A stretch of 64,000 nucleotides of DNA from Lachnospiraceae bacterium. Lineage in GTDB: Bacteria > Bacillota > Clostridia > Lachnospirales > Lachnospiraceae. Shown piece by piece: positions 52,838 through 60,402 of the stretch. The notes under the pieces were generated by a model. That model was not told the DNA's origin, did no database searches, and saw nothing but the letters and a program-made list of their open reading frames with translations. The DNA lies in the NCBI GenBank assembly GCA_024682075.1, contig JAIKZQ010000013.1:30459-94458 (forward strand). Reading direction: 5' to 3'. The translations under genes and the position numbers were made by a program. Each line of letters begins with the position of its first letter. Position 1 is the stretch's first letter.

Positions 52838-52883
52838 ATATGTGTGATATAAACAGTTCGTGAGAGACCATATAATGCATTAC

Positions 52884-52926
52884 ACTGCGGAAGTGCCGTA
52901 AAATCGGGGCTTCCGCAGTTTTTTAT
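52884..52926 (+). terminator. Intrinsic terminator after the SPFH operon
   Basis: A perfect 10-bp stem ACTGCGGAAG / CTTCCGCAGT with a 16-base loop, followed by TTTTTTAT. Confidence 0.88.
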
Positions 52927-52945
52927 ATTTTTTTAATAAAATGTG

Positions 52946-52982
52946 TTGACATCATATGTGTTATGGGTGTATATATAACACA
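52946..52982 (+). promoter_or_regulatory. Promoter and operator of the GntR-ABC operon
   Basis: TTGACA (52946-52951) and a -10 TATATA (52970-52975). Overlapping the spacer and -10 is an inverted repeat TGTGTTAT-N10-ATAACACA (52957-52982), the layout expected for a YtrA-type GntR dimer. Autorepression by the regulator at 53343 is likely. Confidence 0.75.
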
Positions 52983-53071
52983 TAAACAGTTAACGCCCTG
53001 CAGGGATGAACGACCCCGAAAGTGAAACGGCCATCCTCAGCAGGCATACATGAGGAATAAGGAGAAAAACA

Positions 53072-53293
53072 ATGAAGGAAATCAGTTTTGGAAAATACGG
53101 AACAATGTCAGCAGCTCTTTTTGCAGCGTGGATGGTAGCAGCGGTACTTGTTATTCTGGGCGGTGTGCTCATGATCCTGGAAGGCTTCGGAGTGATCGCA
53201 GTCAAGACATGGGTCCAGCTGCTTCCCATCACCGCAGGTACCACGATCAACAGTATCTGCCTGATCGTTAACAGCGTAAAGAACAGAAGATGA
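53072..53293 (+). CDS. Small two-helix membrane protein, 73 aa
   Basis: Unknown protein with two hydrophobic helices (13-42 and 48-66) and a basic C-terminus. ATG 53072 follows AAGGAG. First gene after the operator-controlled promoter, 49 bases before the GntR gene; perhaps a small accessory of the ABC system. Confidence 0.7.
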   Translation: MKEISFGKYGTMSAALFAAWMVAAVLVILGGVLMILEGFGVIAVKTWVQLLPITAGTTINSICLIVNSVKNRR

Positions 53294-53342
53294 CAGTTCC
53301 GTAAGAGGGCAAAGTAATGAAGAGTTATAGAAAGAGGCGCGC

Positions 53343-53717
53343 ATGATAATATCGCAGACATCGGGAATTCCGATATATCAGCAGATTGCGGACAGCTTCA
53401 GGGCGGATATCCTCGAGGGCCGGTTAAAAGAAGGGGAATATCTTCCGAGCATCCGGGGACTGGCCAGGGATCTGAAGATCAGCGTCATCACCACAATGAA
53501 GGCATACGAGATGCTCGATCAGGAAGGGCTGGTCACGGCGGTCCAGGGAAAAGGGTATGTGGTAAACGCCCAGGACGGCAATATGCTGAAGGAACAACAC
53601 ATGAGGAAAGTCGAAGAGGGGCTGATGCAGGCGATCCAGTCTGCCAGGATAGCGGGGCTTTCCGAGAATGAACTTATTGAGACTTTGAAATTATTAATTA
53701 CGCTTAAGGAGAATTAA
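53343..53717 (+). CDS. GntR-family (YtrA subfamily) repressor
   Basis: A 124-residue regulator. The winged HTH is complete (IYQQIADSFRADILEGRLKEGEYLPS, then LARDLKISVITTMKAYEMLDQEGLVTAVQGKGYVV), followed by the short helical tail typical of the YtrA subfamily instead of a ligand domain. Such repressors usually control the ABC transporter encoded next to them, as here (2-base gap), and often respond to cell-wall-active compounds. Likely binds the repeat at 52957. Confidence 0.92.
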   Translation: MIISQTSGIPIYQQIADSFRADILEGRLKEGEYLPSIRGLARDLKISVITTMKAYEMLDQEGLVTAVQGKGYVVNAQDGNMLKEQHMRKVEEGLMQAIQSARIAGLSENELIETLKLLITLKEN

Positions 53718-53719
53718 CG

Positions 53720-54619
53720 ATGGAATTAACCAGTGTCATTCATGGTGATGGGTTATTCAAGAAATACGGAAGCTTCGAGCTGGATGTTCCTGTGCTGGAC
53801 ATTCCCCAGGGATTTGCAACAGCTCTCATTGGAGAAAACGGTGCCGGAAAGTCCACACTCCTCGACATACTTGCAGGCATCAGGCTTGATTACAAGGGAA
53901 GCCTGAAGTTCTTCGGAAAGTATGATGATAACGACAGGGAGAACAATCCCGATGTCAAGAATGCGATCGGATATGAAGGAACCGGCAATTACTATCTCCC
54001 CATGTGGACACTCAAGCAGGGAAGAGAAGTACAGAAGCTCCTTTTCAGGAACTTCGATGAGAACAAGTACATTGAACTTTGCAGGCAGCTTGCCGTTCCC
54101 GAGGAGGAAAGCAAGAAGATCTCCGATCTGTCTGACGGCAATCACATGAAGATAAAGCTTGCCGGAGTTCTTTCCAGGGATACTGACCTTCTGATACTCG
54201 ACGAGCCCGCATCTCCCCTTGATCCTCTTATGAGAGACAAGCTCTGCGACATGATTAGGGAATATCTTCAGAGGGATGAAGGCGGCAAGTCGGTTCTCTT
54301 TTCAACACATAACATTTCCGACATGGAAGCAGTCACGGATTATGCGATCATCGTTGAGAACGGCAAGATAGTCGAGCAGGGATTCGTTGAGGACCTCAAG
54401 GAAAAGTATGTGATGGTAAAGGGCGAGAAGGAAGACGAGGAGGCAGCACGTAAGGTCCTCTACAGCATATCTTCCAATACATACGGATTCGAGGGCATTT
54501 GCCTTTCCGGGAAACTTGATGAACTGGCAGGCATGCACACCGTGGTCGAGCCCGCGACCCTTTCGCAGATCTGTGTAGCGGTAATGAAAAATAATTCGAA
54601 ACTCTACGGAGTGAACTAA
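53720..54619 (+). CDS. ABC transporter ATP-binding protein
   Basis: A 299-residue ATPase. Walker A GENGAGKS lies near 39-46, the signature is degenerate (LSDGNHMKIKLAG in place of LSGGQ), Walker B with catalytic glutamate is LLILDEPASPLDP, and the switch histidine is in STHNISD. A C-terminal extension of about 80 residues follows. It is the YtrB-like partner of the downstream membrane proteins. It starts 2 bases after the GntR stop. Confidence 0.92.
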   Translation: MELTSVIHGDGLFKKYGSFELDVPVLDIPQGFATALIGENGAGKSTLLDILAGIRLDYKGSLKFFGKYDDNDRENNPDVKNAIGYEGTGNYYLPMWTLKQGREVQKLLFRNFDENKYIELCRQLAVPEEESKKISDLSDGNHMKIKLAGVLSRDTDLLILDEPASPLDPLMRDKLCDMIREYLQRDEGGKSVLFSTHNISDMEAVTDYAIIVENGKIVEQGFVEDLKEKYVMVKGEKEDEEAARKVLYSISSNTYGFEGICLSGKLDELAGMHTVVEPATLSQICVAVMKNNSKLYGVN

Positions 54620-54641
54620 GCAGCCGGGGGAAAATGACTAA

Positions 54642-56393
54642 ATGAAAAAAATGATCAGATCTTATATGGTTTTTACGCCATTCCTGTACAGGATCCTCGG
54701 CGTATACCTCGGGACTGTGCTGCTGGTTACCTTAAGCCTTTGGATAGTGGCCATGGCAGGAAGTCCAATGGCGCTGTTCCTGACGGCAGTGATGCTGATC
54801 CCTGCGGATGTCATGCTTGATTTCTTTGTTTTCCAGGGGATATTTTCCAAGGGCTTTGATTACGGGATACTCAGGAATTCTTATGAGGGATTGAGCGTTC
54901 TGAAGGCAGGAGTGCTGGGAGATCAGCTGAGAAGGCTTTTGCAGATCACGATAGTGATGAGCATATGTGCAGCTTCCGTATGGGGTTACGTGCGGGAGAA
55001 CGGATTCATCACTTCGGCTCCCGAATATGTGTACTTTATAGCGGCGCTCATCCTGCTGATATATTCCTTGAACACGCTTATTCTCAACATAACAAGGAAG
55101 CATCTGAATTATGCTGAGGCACTGCTTCCCCAGATGCTCTCCTTTACTGTTTCCGGAGCTGCAGTAGGCGGGATGTTCGACATGTTCATGAATGAAAATG
55201 ATACGGACTCCGTACCCTGGCTCCTTGTGATGATCCCGCTTGCACTGATCGTGACATATTGCATGGTCGCAAGGATCGGGAACAGATACCTGATGTCTTT
55301 CGGAGAAAAGAAAATGAACAGATTTGGAACAGATGACAGAAAAAAACTGATAATATTCCTGCTGATCGCATTCGGAATAGACTTCCTTATGCTCCCTGTC
55401 ATGTATATAGGATATCAGAAAGGTGCGGATCTCTCAGCGGTCCTGGTTGCGCAGATGATGTATCCCGCATGCGGTGTTGTTCTTGCAAAGCTTACGTCAT
55501 ATAACGAAGGAAAACTCCCTAAGTTCGCCTACGGAACGATCCTTGCAACCGGTCTCTTCACTATTATACTGGCTGTTCACTGTGCTACCTGCCCCATGCC
55601 TTATGAAGCAAACGGAGCAGCTACAAGTGTCCAGTATCTTGCATCAAGCTACGTTGCAGTACTCGGATCCATCCTGCTTATCATAGCTCTTTGTGTTGTT
55701 GATAAGGAAAAGAGGGAAAAAGCAGGCTTCAGATTCCATAACGCCGGCAAGTCCATTTTCTTTATGTTCCTGTTCTTCTTCCTGTATTTTGCAAGGATCA
55801 TCGTGATCTATGTGGTAGGCGGACTGATCGACGGGAATCTTGCGGAATATATGTCTTATTTTGCGCAGATATTCACTGCCGATGGTCAGGGAATGCTCTG
55901 GTTCAACGCACTGATCTCCGCACCTCTTTCCTTCATTATATTTCTCGGCGAAGAGTACGGATGGAGATATTACCTTCAGCCCATTATGCAGAAGAAGTTC
56001 GGGGTTCTTCCCGGAACGATCCTGCTCGGAATCATCTGGGGAATATGGCATGCCGGTGCGGATTATATGTATTACTCGGACGGAACCGGCATCCAGATGC
56101 TTTGCTCCCAGATAGTGACGTGCGTGTCATTGGGAATCTTCTGGGGCTATGCATATATGAAGACCAACAACATCTGGGTGCCTGTGATGATGCATTATCT
56201 GAACAATAATCTGGTCATGGTGATCGCAGGTGACGCAAGTACCCAGGCAATGCAGGGAAGCGTCGTGAGCTGGAGTGACATCCCTGTCCTGATCATCGGA
56301 GCATCCGTATTCTGGCTCTTTGCCCTTGCGCCCACGATGAGAGGAAAGGCTGTTGCGGAAAAAGCAGCTGAAAATAATGAGGAGGTTGCATAA
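54642..56393 (+). CDS. Membrane protein fusing an ABC-permease-like half to a CPBP metalloprotease
   Basis: A 583-residue polytopic membrane protein. The first ~230 residues (six helices) look like the permease expected after the ATPase. The second half is a CPBP/Abi (Rce1-like) domain with all metal motifs: E437-E438 in GEEYGWRYYLQP, WGIWHAG, and HYLNNNLV. CPBP proteases cleave near prenylated or peptide substrates and often confer immunity to bacteriocins. The fusion to a permease-like part is unusual. It lies 22 bases after the ATPase gene. Confidence 0.85.
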   Translation: MKKMIRSYMVFTPFLYRILGVYLGTVLLVTLSLWIVAMAGSPMALFLTAVMLIPADVMLDFFVFQGIFSKGFDYGILRNSYEGLSVLKAGVLGDQLRRLLQITIVMSICAASVWGYVRENGFITSAPEYVYFIAALILLIYSLNTLILNITRKHLNYAEALLPQMLSFTVSGAAVGGMFDMFMNENDTDSVPWLLVMIPLALIVTYCMVARIGNRYLMSFGEKKMNRFGTDDRKKLIIFLLIAFGIDFLMLPVMYIGYQKGADLSAVLVAQMMYPACGVVLAKLTSYNEGKLPKFAYGTILATGLFTIILAVHCATCPMPYEANGAATSVQYLASSYVAVLGSILLIIALCVVDKEKREKAGFRFHNAGKSIFFMFLFFFLYFARIIVIYVVGGLIDGNLAEYMSYFAQIFTADGQGMLWFNALISAPLSFIIFLGEEYGWRYYLQPIMQKKFGVLPGTILLGIIWGIWHAGADYMYYSDGTGIQMLCSQIVTCVSLGIFWGYAYMKTNNIWVPVMMHYLNNNLVMVIAGDASTQAMQGSVVSWSDIPVLIIGASVFWLFALAPTMRGKAVAEKAAENNEEVA

Positions 56394-56394
56394 A

Positions 56395-57042
56395 ATGCTT
56401 GAGGAATTTAAGAACGCTTACAAACTTGTCCAGTACGGACTCAAGATAAAGACACAGCTCGGACTTGCGGCACTTTTTGCGGTGATCGGAATAGTGATAG
56501 AGGTGCTCGGACAGGGCGAGGTCCCGACCGGAAGCTTTTATATAGTGTTATCCGGAATGTTCATATATCAGCTGATCATATCGGTTGACATCTCGACTCT
56601 TGTGCAGTCTTCGCCTTACAAGAAGAAGATACAGTGCTCGTATCCTCTCATTGCCACGGCTCCCTGGGTGTTCCTGACACTCACAATCCTTACTGTGATC
56701 CACGCCATATATGTAAGTCAAAGCCCGGAAAAGTATCTGGTGATGTGCAGGATGACAATGCTGCTTGGATCTCTCCTTTTCATTCTCATGGTCTACTTTG
56801 GCCTTGCATATAAGTACTTCATCGCTTCGACTATTCTGATGTTCATCTCGGTGTTTTTCCCGATATTCATATTCCAGAATGAGACGATAACAGGTAAGTA
56901 TTTTACTAACTTTGGAGTGTGCGTTTTCCTTGCATATCTTCTGACGACCATCGGAACTTTCCTTTGCTGGCTGATATGCAGGCTCACTTACAGGAAGGAA
57001 CTGTCCAAGCTTGCGTTCAAGGCAGCACTCAGGACAAAGTGA
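56395..57042 (+). CDS. Membrane protein, ABC-permease-like, 215 aa
   Basis: A polytopic protein with about five or six helices. ATG 56395 is chosen because GAGGAGG precedes it and it lies directly after the preceding stop; an earlier in-frame start is buried in that gene. Sequence resembles small permease subunits of YtrA/GntR-linked ABC clusters (SVDISTLVQSSPYKKKIQCSYPLI). Last gene of the operon; transport substrate unknown. Confidence 0.8.
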   Translation: MLEEFKNAYKLVQYGLKIKTQLGLAALFAVIGIVIEVLGQGEVPTGSFYIVLSGMFIYQLIISVDISTLVQSSPYKKKIQCSYPLIATAPWVFLTLTILTVIHAIYVSQSPEKYLVMCRMTMLLGSLLFILMVYFGLAYKYFIASTILMFISVFFPIFIFQNETITGKYFTNFGVCVFLAYLLTTIGTFLCWLICRLTYRKELSKLAFKAALRTK

Positions 57043-57067
57043 ACAAGGGGACGGTTCCTCCGTTCAC
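57039..57067. repeat. REP-like palindrome at the end of the ABC operon
   Basis: GTGAAC and GTTCAC arms surround AAGGGGACGGTTCCTCC, overlapping the stop codon of the last ABC gene. GGGGACGGTTCC-type palindromes recur between genes in many Firmicute genomes. Only one copy is seen in this window. Confidence 0.45.
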
Positions 57068-57110
57068 CTCGATTTTCTTCATACAACGGTTTCAGCATGA
57101 CAGTGTATAT

Positions 57111-57149
57111 GACGGTCATTCGGACATTTGCCCGGGTGACCGTCTTTTT
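57111..57149 (+). terminator. Terminator before the SulP gene
   Basis: GACGGTCA pairs with TGACCGTC; the loop can form a smaller CGGAC/CCCGGG element; TTTTT follows at 57145. It ends the ABC operon but lies only 7-16 bases before the SulP start codons. Confidence 0.75.
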
Positions 57150-57155
57150 GATAAA

Positions 57156-59231
57156 ATGATCTATATGGTTAAGAGCAGATCCTTTAATAAGAAAAACTTA
57201 ACAAGGGATATTTCGGTCGGAATAGTGACCGGCCTTGTGTCAATACCTATTTCCATGGGTTATGCCCAGATCTCGGGCCTTCCACCTGTTTACGGATTAT
57301 ACGGAAGCATCATTCCCGTTCTTATATGGTGCATTATCACAACGTCACGGCAGACATTTTTCGGAGTGGATGCAACGCCCGCGGCACTTGTGGGCGGACT
57401 GCTTGCGGATATCGGAATTGCCTCGGGATCAAAAGAGGCCATGATGCTGGTGCCTGCCGTCACGATGTGTGTTACCGCATGGCTTCTGATTCTTTGCCTT
57501 CTGAGAGCCGGAAAGGCAGTCAAGTATGTCTCGGCTCCGGTCATGGGCGGATTTGTCTCCGGCATAGGCATGACTGTAATACTTATGCAGATACCGAAAC
57601 TTTTCGGAGGAAGTGCAGGATGCGGTGAGGTGCTGGTCCTTGTCAATCACATCATTGCACAGGCTCTCGAAAACTTTCACCTGCTTTCGTTCATGCTGGG
57701 CGTTATCACGGTTCTGATAATAAAGGTTTCGGGGAAGATCAATTCCAAATTTCCCATGTCCGTTGTGATGATCATAATCGGCGCAATCCTTACTAAGGCA
57801 TTTCATCTGAGTGACAGGGGAGTGAAACTTCTCCCGGAAGTTGCAGCCGGTCTTCCGTTTCCTTCATTTCCCGATATGAGCCTTGTTTCCGAATATGGAG
57901 ATAAGATCCTTGCTGCATCGTTTACAATCGCGATAGTCATCGTTTCCCAGACTCTTCTCATCAGTAATAATCTGGCCAGAAAATATGATTATGCTATTGA
58001 TCCCGACAGGGAACTCATGGCATTCGGTGTGTCCAATTTTGCCTCGGGGCTTTTCGGATGTCCCCCGATGAACGGATCCGTTTCAAGGACAGGACTTGGC
58101 GAGCAGTATGGTGCAAGATCGCAGGTGATGTCCCTGACTGCAGTGGCGACTATGCTTGCGGTACTCTTTTTCGGAACGGGACTTCTGGAACTGTTGCCTG
58201 TGCCGATGCTTACGGGCATAGTGATCTCTGCGCTGATGAGCATACTGGAATTTGGCATGGCATGCATGCTGTACCGGACCGACAAGAAGGAATTTCTCAT
58301 CTTCATGGGTGCGTTCCTCGGAGTGGTTATCTTCGGAACTATCTACGGAGTGCTGATCGGGGTTGCATTATCTTTTACCGCAGTGCTTATCAGGACCATA
58401 TCCGTTCCCAGGGCATATCTGGGTGTTGTGCCCGGGCAGGACGTGTTCATAAACATGGCAAGGCACAGTGAGGCAAGACCTATCAGGAACACTCTTATCT
58501 ACAGGTTCTCGGGAAATCTCTATTTTGCCAACGTTGACATTCTTGAAAAAGACATTGATTTCGTCGTGCAGAGCGAGAAGGACACGGATGAGCCGATAAA
58601 GATAATCGTGATCGATGCGCGTGGAGTCGGAAGCGTTGATTTTGCGGCAGCGGACGCACTTCTTAAGATGTATCGCAGATACAGCAGCATTGGCATCAAA
58701 TTCTATATCACTGAGCATTCGGGTTTTATCAATGACCAGTTCCGGATGTACGGTGCCGGAGAACTTGTGACAAAAGGTGTCTCAAGACGCACCATCACTC
58801 TGGCACTTAGAGATGCCGGACTGCATGCTCCGTATGATTATTCCGAGAACCGGGATTTCAATGCTGCGTTTGAAGGATTGGGAAAGAGCCAGCTTCACGG
58901 AAGCGATGAGACGGATACTCACAGCAGAAAGGCGGAGATGGAGTGGGCTTTCGGGGATGCTTCGGATGATGTGATGGAGCAGATAGCCTCCGAATGGATC
59001 ACTCAGATAGCGGGATCGGATGATTACAGCATAGATAATATCCTTAAAGCGGAACAGCATACCGAGTTCGGAAGGGTTGGACTGTTCGACGAAGACGAGA
59101 TTCTGATCAGGATGGAAAAGAAGATCAGAACAGATGACGGCACTTCGGGCATTGATGCTGACAAGCTTATGGAATCGATCGAAGAAAGGCGCAGGATCAT
59201 CGCCGAGAAAGTCAAGGAGATCCGCCTGTGA
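57156..59231 (+). CDS. SulP-family anion transporter with STAS domain
   Basis: A 691-residue SulP (SLC26) transporter. I chose ATG 57156; ATG 57165 is equally possible and neither has a ribosome-binding site, since a terminator hairpin ends at 57149. Any earlier start would lie in the hairpin. Motifs: GIVTGLVSIPISMGYAQISGLPPVYGLY in the first helices, ten or more membrane helices, a SNFASGLFGCPPMNGSVSRTG loop, then a cytoplasmic STAS domain (FSGNLYFANVDIL, IVIDARGVGSVDFAAADAL) and a ~130-residue charged tail. SulP proteins move sulfate, bicarbonate or other anions. Closeness to metE, metF and cysK genes suggests sulfate, by inference. Confidence 0.88.
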   Translation: MIYMVKSRSFNKKNLTRDISVGIVTGLVSIPISMGYAQISGLPPVYGLYGSIIPVLIWCIITTSRQTFFGVDATPAALVGGLLADIGIASGSKEAMMLVPAVTMCVTAWLLILCLLRAGKAVKYVSAPVMGGFVSGIGMTVILMQIPKLFGGSAGCGEVLVLVNHIIAQALENFHLLSFMLGVITVLIIKVSGKINSKFPMSVVMIIIGAILTKAFHLSDRGVKLLPEVAAGLPFPSFPDMSLVSEYGDKILAASFTIAIVIVSQTLLISNNLARKYDYAIDPDRELMAFGVSNFASGLFGCPPMNGSVSRTGLGEQYGARSQVMSLTAVATMLAVLFFGTGLLELLPVPMLTGIVISALMSILEFGMACMLYRTDKKEFLIFMGAFLGVVIFGTIYGVLIGVALSFTAVLIRTISVPRAYLGVVPGQDVFINMARHSEARPIRNTLIYRFSGNLYFANVDILEKDIDFVVQSEKDTDEPIKIIVIDARGVGSVDFAAADALLKMYRRYSSIGIKFYITEHSGFINDQFRMYGAGELVTKGVSRRTITLALRDAGLHAPYDYSENRDFNAAFEGLGKSQLHGSDETDTHSRKAEMEWAFGDASDDVMEQIASEWITQIAGSDDYSIDNILKAEQHTEFGRVGLFDEDEILIRMEKKIRTDDGTSGIDADKLMESIEERRRIIAEKVKEIRL

Positions 59232-59264
59232 ACAGCAGAACCGTTCCTTGTTTTACCGGGAAGT

Positions 59265-60161
59265 TCAGGAAAATTTTCTGAGGATCTCTATGTATGCGCT
59301 TGTGAGCGTTGACGGTCTGATCGATGCGGGCAGTATGTATCCGATCTCCATATAATCATCGACATCAAGCGGCTTTGCAATGATGTTGGGACCGTTGAGC
59401 TTTTCATTGATTATGCCGCTGCATATCGTGTAACCGTTCAGTCCGACGAGCATGTTAAAAAGGGAAGCTCTGTCACATACCACGATCTCTTTGTCCGAAT
59501 CCAGTGTGCTGAGTATCTCTTCCGAAAAATAAAAAGAATTATGATTTCCCTGTTCATATGAAAGACGCGGATAAGCCCGAAGATCTTCGGGCTTTATTTT
59601 TTTCTTCTTTGCAAGCGGGGAATCCTTGCCTATGAACACATGCGGCTTGGCGACGAAAAGCGTTTCAAACGTGAGGTTGTTGTCGCGCATCGTTTTTCTG
59701 ATGACTGTTTCATTGAAACTGTTCAGATAGAGTATTCCAACCTCACTTCTAAGATGTGCCACATCCTCTATTATCTCGTATGTCTGTGTTTCCCTCATGT
59801 GGAATTCGTATTTGTCACCGCCGTACTTTTCGAGCAGCTCCACAAAAGCCTCCACTGCAAATGAGTAGTGCTGTGACGAAACGCAGAATCTTGTTTTTCC
59901 CGAAGCACTTCCGGTGTAGCGCTCTTCGATGAGATTGGTCTGATCGAGGACCTGCCTTGCATATCCTAAGAATTCCTCGCCTTCGGGTGTGAGCCTGATG
60001 CCTTTTTTTCCTCTTTCAAATATGGTGATGCCGTATTCTTTTTCCAGTTCCTGTATGGAGGCGGTAAGGCTGGGCTGTGCGATATACAGTTTCGCCGCGG
60101 CTTCTGTTATGTTTCCTGTCTCGGCGACGGTTGCGATGTATCTGAGCTGTTTGAGTGTCAT
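59265..60161 (-). CDS. LysR-family regulator divergent from metE
   Basis: A 298-residue LysR protein with HTH LKQLRYIATVAETGNITEAAAKLYIAQPSLTASIQELEKEYG and a two-lobe effector domain. The start at 60161 has AAGGAG on the minus strand. It is paralogous to the regulator at 38558. Divergent placement 241 bases from metE, with a palindrome between them (60221), suggests that it activates metE-metF in the manner of MetR and represses itself. It converges with SulP. Confidence 0.9.
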   Translation of the reverse strand: MTLKQLRYIATVAETGNITEAAAKLYIAQPSLTASIQELEKEYGITIFERGKKGIRLTPEGEEFLGYARQVLDQTNLIEERYTGSASGKTRFCVSSQHYSFAVEAFVELLEKYGGDKYEFHMRETQTYEIIEDVAHLRSEVGILYLNSFNETVIRKTMRDNNLTFETLFVAKPHVFIGKDSPLAKKKKIKPEDLRAYPRLSYEQGNHNSFYFSEEILSTLDSDKEIVVCDRASLFNMLVGLNGYTICSGIINEKLNGPNIIAKPLDVDDYMEIGYILPASIRPSTLTSAYIEILRKFS

Positions 60162-60220
60162 GGCGATAATGTCTCCTTATCATTAGCGATAGATATTATT
60201 TATTATATACCATTATCCAT

Positions 60221-60235
60221 AGATAGAATCTATCT
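60221..60235. promoter_or_regulatory. Candidate LysR binding palindrome between the regulator and metE
   Basis: AGATAGAATCTATCT is a perfect 7+1+7 palindrome midway in the divergent region; a related GATAGATATT half-site lies at 60188. Typical position for a LysR recognition site. The remaining ~165-base metE leader shows no recognised riboswitch or T-box. Confidence 0.55.
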
Positions 60236-60402
60236 CAATGAAAGATTTTTAAATATTTTACCCGGATGGCAACATCGAATAATCTTCTTTATACAAAGAC
60301 ATTGATCGTTTGCGGCTCATCAAAGTGAAGAAACGTCAGACGCGATGGCCGTGAAAAAGCCGGGCTGCAGAACGCAGACGAATTGTAAAGGAGAGGACAG
60401 AA

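Noticed and set aside
54120..54160. Non-functional ABC ATPase because of the degenerate signature
   Set aside because: LSDGNHMK departs from LSGGQ, but Walker A, Walker B with glutamate and the switch histidine are intact, and such variants are usual in YtrB-like proteins.
60268..60330. 20-codon frame in the metE leader as an attenuation peptide
   Set aside because: It starts without a ribosome site, contains no run of Met codons and is not followed by a terminator hairpin with a T run.
60236..60402. SAM riboswitch or T-box in the metE leader
   Set aside because: None of the conserved SAM-box strands or the T-box TGGNACCGCG sequence is present; only a palindrome near the LysR gene was found.
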